64,000 nucleotides of DNA from Cryptomeria japonica. Lineage: Eukaryota; Streptophyta; Pinopsida; Cupressales; Cupressaceae. The notes beneath the pieces were generated by a model that worked only from the letters and a program-made list of their open reading frames with translations, had not been told where the DNA came from and searched no databases. Within the stretch, counting starts at the first letter, position 1. Every line of letters begins with the position of its first letter. Both the position numbers and the translations under genes were made by a program. Of this stretch, positions 1 to 11,510 are shown piece by piece. The stretch spans positions 181,372,977 to 181,436,976 of the forward strand of contig NC_081411.1 of the NCBI RefSeq assembly GCF_030272615.1. The letters run 5' to 3'.

Positions 1-1006
1 ATTTCACTGGTAAGATTGTCAATGAAGATGTCTATTTTCTCTTGATCTGGTACATCTCTAGGACACCTATTAAACAATCATCTCCATCGCTGTAGAAAGA
101 CCATGAAAGGTTCACCATTCTTTTGTTTGATGTTGCATAGGTCTAGCATTGTTATCTCATTTCTTATGTTGTAGGAGGATTGTGAGATGAATTTCTTCAT
201 AAGTTCTTCAAAAGATTTAATCCGAGATGGAAATTTTGAAAACCATTCCATTGATTGCCCACTTAAGCTTCTAGGAAATAAACGCATCAAATAGGTTTCA
301 TTGTGTGCAAATTCCATACTCATAGTGCAAAATTCCCTAAAATGATCTTGAGGATCAAATTTCCCATCATATTTATTGTATTTGGGGATTTCACAATGTT
401 GTGGGAATGGTATCATGTTTAAAATCCTGTCAAAAGGATATGGACAGATGTCCTCCAATGAATATTTCTTGGGACTTGTTCCATTCTGCATATCCTATAT
501 TTGTTGTTTCAAAGTTTGCATTTGTTGAGTGAGAGTTAAATGAGGATTATCAACATGGGTTATCCTTATATCCTCTTAAGTTCTTTTGTCACCACACTCC
601 CTTCTTGTTTCATCTTGGTCTCTTCTTGTTCTACTTCCTCTTGTTTCTTTTCTATCTCTTCTTGTTTCTTCGTGGTTTACTCAATTCATGTCATCATCGT
701 TGTGGTAATCGGTGTTTTGGTTATGATTTGTTTCAACATCATTTTTCAAACTTTCTATGTTAAAACCTTGTGGCAATTTTGCTCCTAAATTTGCCAATAT
801 TAGGAAATATTTGTGCTTTTCATTTTCCAATATTTTTTCCATTAGTTTGTTAAATTTGGAATCTTGTTTAAGGTCTCTAATGGTATTATTGATTCTTCTT
901 CATCAACATCTATGTATCCAACTTGATAAAATGTTGGATTTTCTTCTTCCATTTGTTTTTGTTGTCTTCTCAATTGCTCGTGTTGAGCTCTAGTCCAAAC
1001 TGGCAT
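1..1006 (-). mobile_element. Gypsy gag remnant (Retrotrans_gag domain)
   Basis: The gag reading starts at a minus-strand ATG at 1004-1006 (MPVWTRAQHEQLRRQQ...). It passes through a Lys/Glu/Gln-rich stretch likely to form a coiled coil (about 600-700) and enters the conserved capsid-like Retrotrans_gag domain at 78-491. That domain shows the typical WF, LMRLFPRSLSGQ and FMVFLQRW segments. Gag packages element RNA in the cytoplasm. The remnant is broken in a few places and continues beyond position 1. Family identity is firm from the motif order; the exact N-terminus is inferred. Confidence 0.7.
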
Positions 1007-1734
1007 ATGATTGATTTAAAAATCCCCAAGTTTTTGATTTTCTAGATGTAACTCAATAGGTGATCACTTGTTTAGAAAAATAAGATAAGTTGATTCTACC
1101 ACCTCTATTGGTACATTGAGATAAAGCATCTCTTTGTTGAAAAGCACGTGATTGTAATGTTTCTTCGTCAAACTCCGTTCCAAAACCACATAAGTAGTTA
1201 TGAAAACGGTGTAGGAATATGCGATGTTTCAACAAAATTTTGCATTTTATGTACAAAAGCCTTCTCTTTTTGAACAGTGCTTTATAAATAAGTTTCCTCT
1301 TCTTGAGACGACACAAAATAGTCATACAAGCATGTAATGGTTGACAAGTTTTTTATCCCAATGTGAGTGAAAGTTTTTGTGAAATTTTGATAATACCAAG
1401 TTCAAGGTGAAACAATATATCCAAGTCAATGAACAAGGTTAATTTGATCTTAAAGTTTCATGATGAAGGATCATGTATCCTATTGAGAAACTATGTTTTG
1501 AAAGATCAAATTTATCAAGAAAAAGTGTTCTATGCACTTGAGATATTGGATCTATGACTTGTTAAAGGTGAATACTTGTGATAACATTAAATGTAATCTA
1601 TCATTTTGAATGAATTGTTAAAGAAACCTATTTGTTTGACTAGTTTTGATATCTGTGACAATTGGAATGGATTCTTCTCAAAAAATGGGTATTTAGAAAT
1701 GTTTTCAAATTTTTGAGTTGATAAGGGGAAGTAC

Positions 1735-1995
1735 CCTCAGTTGTGGATGCGCTAGAATAAATGCGCTACAAAAATGTGTGTATGCACTATCAAATATGAC
1801 AAATGCGCTACACTGTTGTGCAAATGCGCTATTCTGCACTTCAAAAATGCTATTCTATGTTGCAAATGCATTGTTCTGTGATGCGAATGCGCTATCCAAT
1901 AATGTATAAGCGCTAAATTGCATGTTAAATGTGTTGTTTTGTTATGAAAATGCACTGTTAAAGTTTATAAAAGCACTATTCTGCGCTATGAATGC
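1735..1995. repeat. Degenerate AAATGCGCTA minisatellite, block 1
   Basis: About a dozen variants of an AAATGCGCTA word recur at roughly 20-25 base spacing. The spacing is loose and the units are diverged, so this is an old or relaxed array. Confidence 0.6.
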
Positions 1996-3029
1996 ATGAC
2001 TCAGTGGTTTTCAGCAAGTTTTGAGTTTTTCACCAAGATGATTGTTTTCTACTTTGATTTGAAAACATAATGCAAGCACAAAAGACACAATGTTTTGAAA
2101 GAAAAAATGCATAGGTAAGTACAATTCCTATGGTAGGCCAGGACAATAGTTGTTGAATCTCACATGGGTTTCCGCGAGGGTATGCTATTCAAATTAGATA
2201 TTTAGATGCTTGACCCCACTGGCTACACCCTCGGCACTCACTTCTTTAGGGCAGCCAAGCACCAGTTCCCATGAAATATCCTCATGGAAAATTTTGTGTC
2301 TCTACTAAGAACCGTATATATGTGAGCCGCTTCATAGGTCTGACCTCCTGTGCCAATAACTAGAAGGATTTGGGCTTCTATACAAAAGAGTTTTTAGTCA
2401 AGGCATCTGGTCAAGTGTCCATACATGTGACACCTTACGCTCTGTTAAGGAAGGCTCCCAACCTATAGAGGTTGCGCTCTATAGGGTTTATGGGGAGACA
2501 TTGTGTTGGTATGAACTAATCAACACTCGTTTCTTGTAACTTTCATTAAAAACACAATTTATTTATAGTGGATTGGAAGAGCTTGGAGTTAGCCCGTTTC
2601 AACTTGGGTCATCCCCTCTCACCTAGCCTTAAGGGCTACTCGGGAGGTAGGCCCTCTAAAGGTTAAACATTCTAAAAAGTGGGTCTATTTTTTTTATCAC
2701 TCGATTGAGGTGAGAGCATAATAACCTACTACTTTGACAAGCATAGTGAACAAAGATTAATTTTAAACCCCTATAAAAAAAATTGATCTAAGTGCAACTA
2801 ATCTAAAGAAGACACAAAGATGCAAGTTGGATGTTGTTAATTGTCCACCTAGTTAAGCTATGTGAAGAAAAAATGATTAATTACTGAGCCCCTAATTATT
2901 CTAGATGTGAAAATGCATGAAAAGAACTTGCAAAACCACTAGTTAGTAGTTTGAGAAATTTTGTCTTTGACAGTTGAACCTACAAAAAGTGTTAGTTAAC
3001 CGACTGTGAAAAATTCAAAATTTTGTAGA

Positions 3030-3275
3030 GTATCTAAGTGAATGCACTAAAAGAACAAATGTGCTAAAACTAACTGTAAATGTGCTATCTACCTTGAAAA
3101 ATGTCTATCTTAAGATGCAAAAGTGTTGGACTGCATTATATATGCATTGAAATATAACAAATGCGTTATTACATCTAGCAAATGCACTACTAGGCTCAAC
3201 AAATGCGCTACAGAAAGCAACAGGTGCTCTAAAAGGTGTTACAAAAGCACTAAAAAGTTGGACAAATGCATGACT
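3030..3275. repeat. Degenerate AAATGCGCTA minisatellite, block 2
   Basis: The same word family as at 1735-1995 reappears here (AAATGTGCTA, AAATGCACTA, AAATGCGCTA, AAAGCACTAA). It lies about 1 kb from the first block and near the probable primer-binding site of the Gypsy element. Confidence 0.55.
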
Positions 3276-3350
3276 CTGCTAAACTCCTAGAGAATGAAAG
3301 AAAGAAGATAGAAAATGAGGCCTGAGCCTCATGGTGGGTGCCAAAAATGT

Positions 3351-4573
3351 ATCAACTTGGAATTTCACTTTAGAATAAGCCTGCTACTAGTTAGTTTTTC
3401 AACAAATATTGATAATGAAAGCTACAGGAAAACTCCAAATATCAACCAATGAAACAAAGTAAAGATAGTTAAAGCATGAAAATACAAAGATTATATCTTT
3501 ACTCTCCTGTCTCATTGTGTCCTATCCCCATTGTTCTTGGTTGTAGATAATTGGTCTCAGACATGCACTATGTAGTTTCCAAGATGGCAAATGTGGAATG
3601 GAGAGATAAATGATAGTTGTATATGATTATACAAGCTAGAATGATTTATGCTATGATACAAAACTATATGATTATGCTAAAGCCAAAGGTACACTCCTAA
3701 TTTTCTCAGGATGCTTAATTATTAAAACTCATGAATGCAAAATGACTACTGCAAGATCACTATTAGATGGCTATTAGTCTCAAAATGTTGGAGAATCGCT
3801 CTTTTTATATAAAAAATTATGTGCAAAATCCCATGTGGCAGAGATCAATGGTTGAGATTAAATCATGCAGATTGAATGGCTATCAAAATATTGGTTGAGA
3901 TGTGAGAGATAAAAGAGTAAGATGTTCCTCCTACACCTGCAAGATGGAGGAAAAGGTGGAAGGAAAAACCAAGTGTCAGAAGGCTCACCTTGACTGAGGA
4001 TGAAGACTTGAGAGAATATAGGATGGTTGGAGAAGATTTAGGGATATGAGAACAAGTGGACTCAACTCCCTCCAAAGATGTAGGAAGGTTGGAGAAAATA
4101 TAGGGAAGTTGAGAAATGTGTGTATGTACACATTCTTTGATATATGAATTGGAAGTTGAAGATAAATGATCTATTAATATTTTAACAATATTAATATCTT
4201 TAGCCACATGATTGATGAGTTGGCAAAAGAGGAAGTGATTTGGAGATGAGATGAGCTGGAAAAGGTGATTTAAATAATTATAAAATTATTTAATTGATGA
4301 GACTATAGAAGAATTGGATAGGGATGATTAAATATTTAGATATTTAATTGAATTTATTTAGAAAAAAGGGGTAATAAATTAATTTATAGAGGAATAAGAC
4401 TTAAAGAATTGAATAAATCAATCTTTTCAAATTAATTATTTAATAGAAGAATTAAGATTAAAATGAATTTATATAATTAAACTTGTCAATTTAATTATTT
4501 AATAGAGGAAATTAACATTAAATAAATAATAAATATTTATTTAATTATTCATAGACAATTTTGAGTGTATACA
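3351..4573 (-). repeat. Probable 5' LTR of the left-edge Gypsy element
   Basis: On the minus strand the segment begins TGTATACACTC and ends ...GTTGATACA, next to a TGGCACCC primer-binding-like site. It is AT-rich with runs of TTTAATTA-like sequence at 4250-4560. The call rests on terminal dinucleotides and position only; no second LTR is visible for comparison. Confidence 0.35.
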
Positions 4574-4929
4574 AAAATCACCTAAAATGATTAGTATGAG
4601 TGATGAAATTTGAGGGTAGTTATATGCCCCACTTGTTTTTGCTTGCTTATTAGGATGTAGAAATAGGGTATCATGTTTACAACTTCAAATTATGAATGAT
4701 AGGTGATGAAAACTGCTTTCAACGAGGTTCTAAATGAATTCAAAATAATAAATTGAGCATTTGAAAAGATAGAAGATTTAATCATGATTCCAATGCAATA
4801 GACAAACATGAATCAGATTCCTTTAACTCAAGATATGAAAGGATTAGCAAAATTTGCAAAATTAAGGTTTGTGAAAGAAACTTACCTTTAAATAATGTAA
4901 ATTATTCTATTCACTTGTCTTATTCAACT

Positions 4930-7300
4930 TTTTTTCTTTAGTATAGAGGGGTCTACTAGGGTCAAGATGCCAAGTCGATGTGCATATCAACCCTTGAGGA
5001 TGGAGGTCTTGAGACAAGTGGTTGAGTAGGGTAATCAAACACACAAGGTAGGACATCCAACTCTACCCTGCATTTGATTTTGTTGATTTTGATTTTTTAT
5101 TTCTGCACATAACCCTAATCTATTACATGGACTGACTCGGATTAGGTGCCATGGTCCTATCTAGGTGCCATGATCCCACATGGGTTCCATGGTCCCAAAA
5201 TGGGCATCATGAGGCACACAGGGGTTATGACCATGATGGTCAAGAGAGAGATTGAATGGAAATTATTTCAGATTGATGTGTTTGCAGGTACTTCCCTCAA
5301 TGTGAGAGTGTACAAGTGACCCTATTTATATGCATCTTTGATTCAGGTTGAAGAGTTCAAGTGGGAGGAAGTGAGACTAATCTAGGATGTAGGAATATTC
5401 TAGGTATATTACATGCCTACCATGTGTTAAAATGATGTGGCATTGATGGAGGGGTGGGATGTGGGTACATCTACATTCCATATTTTAATGGGAGAGATGA
5501 CCATCACACTGGAGGATGTGTATTGCATTTTTTCGCTTCCTGTACAAGGTAAATTGTAAGATTGAATGGGCAATACTCTCATGTTGTGATGGCAAAGTAT
5601 TAGTTTTACTATATTGGATGTGCCACACCCAAACATCTCAAAGGTTGGATCCTCATACAATGGCTGATGGAAACTACTAGAGACATTCATCTACTTCAGA
5701 GGATACTTATCACTGCCATGGTGCTTGTTGTTGCACCAGATGGATTAGGCACTCACCTTCCAAGGGGCCTTGTTCACACTATTTGAGAGATGGAGGAGAG
5801 AAGGACTATTTATTCCTAGGGACAGGGTATGTTGGCACATCTCTATTACGATGTAGACATATATGTGTATTATGAGGCAAAGAGTTTGATGACATGCACT
5901 CTCTTTTAGGTATGGATGTTTGAGAACATAACATGTACTAGGCTAGTGGGATTTTCAATGGACCTCGCCTTTGATGGGCCACCTACACATGCATACCCTT
6001 TTGGGAGACCTTCACAAAGAGGGGATTTATTGTATTAGAGAGTTGTATATGCTCATCTATAACCTATGGACATCACCTAGAGGCCTTATAGGTTTATGAT
6101 GGATTGGCTAGGATAGGATAGATAGTTGAGGAGGATGCAGTGGGGGCATTTCTTGGGGTGTCACCATAGCTACATCATTGTGCCATTTTATTATGATCAA
6201 GTGTTGTGACAATTTGACCAAATACAAGGTGTTCCCATCGTAGTACCCATATAGCTATAATTATCTTGGACTACTGCGAGACCTAGAGCATAACCTAGAA
6301 TGACAACTCTAGATGTAGAGATTACTCATTCATCAAAGGAGGAGAGTCTGGATAGACCACCCCATTATAATGTTGATGATGTGGGTGTTTAGTGACAATA
6401 CAGTAGGAATTGGAATGCTATTAATCTTCCCATCTTTCTTGAGGGTCATCATACGGGAGACCCAAGGCCATGGGTTACAGAAGTATACAAGGATGAGTTA
6501 GAAAGACATGATGAAGTGGAGAGAGAGGATGAACTTGATGTAAAACCTAATGAGAAGGATCAAGGAGAGGATTATATCCATGATCATGAGGATTTTGAGA
6601 TACCAGATCTTGAGCCACTACATGTAGAGGATAAAGGGAAAGGAGTAGAGGAGATGTAGGAGGATGTTACACTATAGACACATAGCTCTTGAGCATGTGG
6701 AGCATCACCACTATTTACCATGCAGAGAAAACTAGTATGCATGAGCATGGAGAGAATATTAGAGCTAAGCCCCTAGGAACAGTGCAAACCGTGGTATCTC
6801 ATACTCCTATTATAGTCAACCTCGAATTGCCAAAGGGAGATCTAAGTAAGAAGATGTGATTTATTTATGATATTTATTATGTTTAGGTGCATGGTTTTGA
6901 TATGTATGATGATGTTATTAATATTAATTTCTCTACTTTCTTGTATTTGGTACATGGGATGGCGTGATTTTGTAGATCACATCCTCCGAGATATGATCAC
7001 AACTATGCACATACCTTGATCAACGCAAACCTTTTTTGGGTCTTAGTAGAGTGTGGTGAGGCATGCATATATCTTTAATTTTGTGAGAGTAGAGCTAGAT
7101 ATTTTTTGGGAGGAGTACCTACAATAGGAGCTTGCATGAGCTAGATTGGAGTCATTGAGATTTAGAGGAGTCATTGATGGTATGGGGAAGAGGAGTGCTT
7201 CTAGATCTCATTCTCAATCTGTGACATCTCATATATAATCTTATATGCTGCCACCACAACCAATAACTGAGGGCTTCGGTAGCCATCATCCATGAAGATA
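4930..7300 (+). pseudogene. Decayed plant mobile domain (PMD/MAIN-like) gene
   Basis: Plus-strand translation near 5435-5560 gives segments typical of the plant mobile domain, including a MEGWDVGTSTFH-like stretch, then GEMTITLEDVY and LPVQGKL. Further PMD-like pieces follow at about 5830-5920 (LAHLYYDVDIYVYYEAKSL, then an FENIT piece). An acidic tail rich in Asp/Glu follows (6480-6660). After an apparent intron ending near TTTTGTAG at about 6977, a C-terminal piece reads VELDIFWEEYLQ and then SASRSHSQSVTS (7080-7235). PMD proteins (MAIN/MAIL family) occur as host nuclear proteins and as passengers of plant transposons. Many frame changes and stops make this clearly dead. Whether it was a host gene or a transposon passenger cannot be told. 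Confidence 0.55.
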
Positions 7301-8306
7301 TGTATATGATTGGACACCACATTTTGTCTTAGTCCTGATTTTTGTGTATTGACTACATATGTGATGTTTCTTGTATTTGTCTCTTAATGCAAAAAAAAAT
7401 GTGTTATATTGCTTTGATAAAAAGTAACAAATATAGTGGTGTACATGTATATCTTTATTTAATGTGCGTGTGATTAATTGAAAAACCAATGTAGATTGTT
7501 TCAATTAATGCTACAATGATTAAACTAATACACGTATTTTAATTAAACAACTTAATAAACGTTTAATTAAATGCGACAATTGATGATGTGGTGCACTTAT
7601 GTAAAGCTAAATGTCTATGTGATGTAGCTAACAATACTTTCTAACTAAACACATCATTGATCTAAGTAACATAGGCACATGGAATACTAAATCAATATGC
7701 TAAAATAAAGAAATGTAATCTCCTGCAAATAATAAATTACAAAATGAATCCAAGACAAACTAAGAATGAAATTTGTCAAGAGCAAAGGAATATACACTAA
7801 ATAGCAAGACAATGGAACTATATAATATAACATGCTTTAATGATGAAAAATTCTAGCATACTATTTAGTAAGAAAGAAAGGATGGGGAGAATTAATAATA
7901 ATCTCTAAGGAGGTGCATGAAATTAATGGGGTCTTTAAGAGGCATACCTTCCGTATTTTCTATCTGGAAAGCACTTGATACATAGGCCTCAATGATGATG
8001 TATATTCCAAGCCAATTCAAACTGAACTTTCCTTTTTCACCTAGTAAAGCATTTCATCATAACATCCTTAAAAATAGGCTTTCCATGTTATACCACTTGA
8101 TATGCATATTTTGACAACTATAACTTGATTTGAAAGGCACTGACATGTGAAAAATATGCCAACTCATAATACCCACTCCCCTTATGATGGAACATAATTA
8201 TTTAATAGCATAGATGCCAAATAAATATGAGAAAATATAAAATAATAATAAATACATAATCTAGAATTGCTCAGGTTGAGACACCTTAATTTCGAGCACA
8301 TACAAA
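7301..8306. other. AT-rich intergenic DNA, nothing recognised
   Basis: I see no credible coding sequence, RNA gene or repeat structure here. The frame at 7286-7504 has no family features. Confidence 0.5.
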
Positions 8307-8311
8307 CCTAC
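8307..8311. repeat. Target-site duplication CCTAC (left)
   Basis: CCTAC directly abuts the left LTR and matches 11506-11510. Confidence 0.8.
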
Positions 8312-8664
8312 TAAAGAAGTTGAGAAAATACAACTTCAAAGATCCCAAGAACACCTGCAAGAAAAAAACCTGTCACAAGAGAAGATTGGAGACAAAACAC
8401 AATAATGGCTCAGAAGAAAAAGATTATCATTCGGAGAGGGAATCAATAATGAAAAAGTACAATACAATCCTTATAAAAGGATAAGAGAAACTCTAAAGGT
8501 GTGCGACCCTAAAGAAACCCTAAAGGGATAAAGTGTATTTAATAATTAGAATAATTATTAAATACCTACAATATTATTAAATGCCTAAGTTTAGCTTAAG
8601 TGTAGAGTATAATAGACTAATAATTAAATAAATAATTATTATCTAATACAAGATAACTCTAACA
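8312..8664 (-). repeat. 3' LTR of the LARD-like element
   Basis: This LTR aligns with 11167-11505 along its whole length apart from one extra segment of about 14 bases and small indels. The PPT lies immediately to its right, which fixes it as the 3' LTR of a minus-strand element. Confidence 0.85.
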
Positions 8665-10229
8665 AACCCCCTTAAGATGAACTTAGGGAGTAGCTAAAAA
8701 CTAAATGCATGAAGGAAAAAAAATGCAACTACATGATGAAGGAAAATTTGGGTCCCGACAACAAAGCGTGATGAGGTACCCAATCACAACCAAATCTCTA
8801 TGAACTGGAGAAATAGAGAAAACCACGTGGGAAAAAACTCTACTCCAAAAAGAGATGGAAAAAACAAGTGAAGGACTGAAGAAGCCTCCAAACAAGAATG
8901 TTCCAAAACATAGGAACAAAAGAAGAGCAAAAGAATCACTAAAGCATGAAGAACCTGCTAACATTGTCAAAGAATAACTATCAATCTAAAGAACCTCCAC
9001 TGAAATAGAAGATGATCAGGTAGAGAAGACTTTAATCTACATGAGTTTCCTCAAATAACACTACTCCAATCAAATGGCAAACAAAGGCAAACAATTGAAC
9101 TCGAAGATACAGATGGCAAAAACACCAAAGTCTAAAGAGCTGATCAATTGAAGATGGAAGGTTGCCTCCAAAAATAGGAATGAAAGAGTGTCCATATGGT
9201 AAGTGATCCATCTCACCTAAATGCATAGGTAACCAACCACTACATCCGTCTAGTACATAGGAACAAATACTGAATACATAGCTCACTCAAACAAACCAAG
9301 GAAACATTAGAACCAACAACTAATAGGACAAACCCCACCCTAATGCTGACAAGGGAGAGGTGATAGGTACACTGAAACTGAATGCTAAGAAAAAATGCAT
9401 GACGAAGAACCAGGGACAACGAGAGTGCGACAGAAAGTACAAACACATATAAAGGCTAGTGTTGTGGAAGGAACACTCACTTGACACACATCATGAGGCT
9501 AATGTTGTACAAGGAACACTCACATGAAAAAGTTAGATGGAAAACAAGGCAAACATCGAACCCCCCATGGCACTTTATAATGGAGTGCAAGTGCAATAAG
9601 GCACAAGATGTGCAAGATCCCAAGCATGCAAAGGCATAGTGGCACTTTATCTCAGTGCATTTGTAAAAAGGAAAATGCTTACAAAATGATGTATAAAATA
9701 CTAAAAAAGAACAAAAGGCTAGAAATACTTTAAGAACAACCAACAATAAGTCATTCCACCCAAATGAGAAGTTTCCAAGAGCTCAAATGTCCAAGTAATT
9801 CACTAGAGTGTGAAAACACAAAAAAACTGAATAAAATGTACCTGGTGTAAAATATGAAAAAGTGCATGGACGGATGTGAAGAGCTCTAATACACCATCCC
9901 AACGTTGATGAAATCGTGAAAATGGAGAAAATGGCAAAAAGTTATGAGCTTGGGACTGAAAACAACACCTCTGACTTCAAATGGCTGTAGAATTTACCAG
10001 CAAAAAAACCTAGTGATAAAACCCACAAATCTAGAAAGTAGACGAAGCCAACTTTCCAACTATATCTCGTTTGCCCAAAAATGATATCGTATGCCCATGT
10101 TATGGCCAAACCAAAAAAAACCCCTATTTTAGGGCACAAAGAGGGTCACAGGCGGCCATGCAAGTTGTCTATACTATTGACGTCAGCATGAAGTCATGTT
10201 GATATCAGCAGAATATTCCCAGAATATTT

Positions 10230-10794
10230 TGTCACCCGCTAAAAAAATCCCTGTCGGAAAAAAAATCCGTCACTTGAAAAAATGCCATGCCAGAAAAAAT
10301 TTCGCTCGCCGAAAAAAGATGCCTGCTGTCGAAAAAAAATACTCGCCGGAAAAAAATCTAGGTGGTGCATGTCACCAAAAAAAAAATGGCTGGCCAAAAG
10401 AAGGACACGTTTAATTGCACGACAGGTGGTGCCCGACAAAAGGCGGTGGCTGACAGAAGCAAAGGCAGCATGGTGGTAGTCGGCGACAGTAGGGTGGCCG
10501 ACGTAGGCGACGAGTGGCTGCCAGGAGCACGTCGGAGGGTGGCAGTGGCAGAAGACCGATTGGAGGCCCTACAAGCGAGGCCTGTGCGGCACCAAGGTAC
10601 GGGGGCCATGCAGGTAGCGACAGGCGGCTGTCAGGAGGGCGTTAGACGGTTGGAGGTGTCCATGTCAGCTGCTAGGGAGAAGGGACCATTAGTGGGCGGG
10701 GGCTTGGGCACAGAGGTCGGAGGGCGAGTCCACAGCTTGCTGCAATCCGTACGGACCTACAAAGGCCACCAGACCCCTCTTTTGTATGAGCTTT
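10230..10794. other. GC-rich island inside the LARD-like element
   Basis: About 350 bases (10430-10780) are strikingly GC-rich against an AT-rich surround. They are bounded on the right by an 18-base A run (10795-10812). The left part (10240-10400) is built of short GC words such as CGCCGG or CGTCGG separated by runs of six to nine A. Frames on both strands are open for 60-144 residues, but they look like a by-product of composition and match no family I know. This may be a captured host sequence or a structured leader segment of the element RNA. Confidence 0.45.
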
Positions 10795-11153
10795 AAAAAA
10801 AAAAAAAAAAAACCTCATTTTTTTAAAGGTTTTTTACAAATTTTGGTGCATTTGGCCTAGGTAAGCTATAAAACTGCCAAAAAAAAAAAATTAATTTTTT
10901 GTCTCGAAAAACATGTCCAAGAAGGGCAAAAATCAATTTTTTTTTGCCAAAGCCACAATTGTCTAAATTGGACAAGTTTTATATGAAAATGGGGGTTTTG
11001 GGGTGTTCTAAGTTCAACGATGAGGTCCATTTGAGCCCAAAATTCCTAGAAAAAAAGAAGCACCCCAGATCCGAATAAAAAACTCTAAAAAAGCTTGAAA
11101 CCCTCCTCCAAAAAATCTTTTGAAAAATCAAGAACAAACAGCAATAGATGTAG

Positions 11154-11165
11154 GCTCTGATACCA
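11154..11165 (-). promoter_or_regulatory. Primer-binding site, initiator tRNA-Met type
   Basis: TGGTATCAGAGC on the minus strand, one base from the LTR edge, is the usual primer site of plant Copia-type elements. Confidence 0.85.
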
Positions 11166-11166
11166 T

Positions 11167-11505
11167 TAAGAAGTTGAGAAAATACAACTTTAGAGATCCC
11201 AAGAACACCTGGAAGCAAAATGCTTGTCACAAGACAAGATTGGAGACAAAACCACAATAATGGCTCCGAAGAAAAAGATTATCATTCAGAGAGGGAATCG
11301 GTAATGAAAAATTACAATACATTCCTTATAAAAGGATAAGAGCAACCCTAAAGAAACCCTAAAGGGATGAAGTGTATTTAATAATTAGAATAATTATTAA
11401 ATGCCTACAATATTATTAAATGCTTAAGTTTAGCTTAAGCGTAGAGTATAATAGACTAGAATAATTAAATAATTAATTATTAGCTAATACAAGACAACTC
11501 TAACA
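11167..11505 (-). repeat. 5' LTR of the LARD-like element
   Basis: It begins TGTTAGAG on the minus strand at 11505 and ends next to the primer-binding site. It pairs with 8312-8664. Confidence 0.85.
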
Positions 11506-11510
11506 CCTAC
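11506..11510. repeat. Target-site duplication CCTAC (right)
   Basis: CCTAC directly abuts the right LTR and matches 8307-8311. Confidence 0.8.

Larger units (their letters stand above)
1007..3350 (-). other. Gypsy leader region with degenerate minisatellite
   Basis: No gene is supported in this 2.3-kb stretch between the putative LTR and gag. Two blocks (about 1735-1995 and 3030-3275) repeat a word close to AAATGCGCTA every 20-25 bases, with many variants such as AAATGCACTA and AAATGTGCTA. Between them (2130-2700) is a less AT-rich unique-looking segment. Short frames here (for example 1718-1909 and 1752-1955) follow the repeat and are not credible proteins. Confidence 0.5.
1..4573 (-). mobile_element. 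Ty3/Gypsy LTR retroelement, 5' part, continues left of window
   Basis: This fossil element reads right to left: probable 5' LTR at about 3351-4573, a long leader, then gag running off the left edge. The family is called from the Retrotrans_gag fold and the Gypsy-style order of parts. A probable primer-binding site lies at about 3335-3349, reading TGGCACCCACCATGA on the minus strand, just inside the putative LTR edge. The LTR limits are inferred from a TG...CA frame (minus strand starts TGTATACAC at 4573) and not from comparison with a second LTR, which is outside the window. The coding part is decayed, with a few breaks. Age cannot be estimated here. Confidence 0.6.
8312..11505 (-). mobile_element. 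Non-autonomous LTR retroelement (LARD-like), structurally complete
   Basis: Two direct LTRs (8312-8664 and 11167-11505) bound a 2.5-kb interior without gag or pol. On the minus strand the LTR starts TGTTAGAG. The 5' LTR is the right-hand one. It is followed by a primer-binding site complementary to initiator tRNA-Met (TGGTATCAGAGC, 11154-11165), and the 3' LTR is preceded by a polypurine tract (AAGGGGGTT, 8665-8673). The 5-bp target duplication CCTAC is perfect on both sides (8307-8311 and 11506-11510). By eye the LTRs differ at roughly 7% of bases plus a few indels, so the insertion is older than the Copia element at 22797. It must have been mobilised by proteins supplied by another element, probably Copia given the primer site. 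Confidence 0.85.

Noticed and set aside
1718-1955. Two opposite-strand frames with repeated NAL or HCRIAHL words
   Set aside because: They simply translate the AAATGCGCTA minisatellite.
10358-10796. Frames of up to 144 residues in the GC-rich island of the LARD-like element
   Set aside because: Open on both strands because GC-rich DNA has few stops; no domain seen. Kept only as a compositional anomaly.
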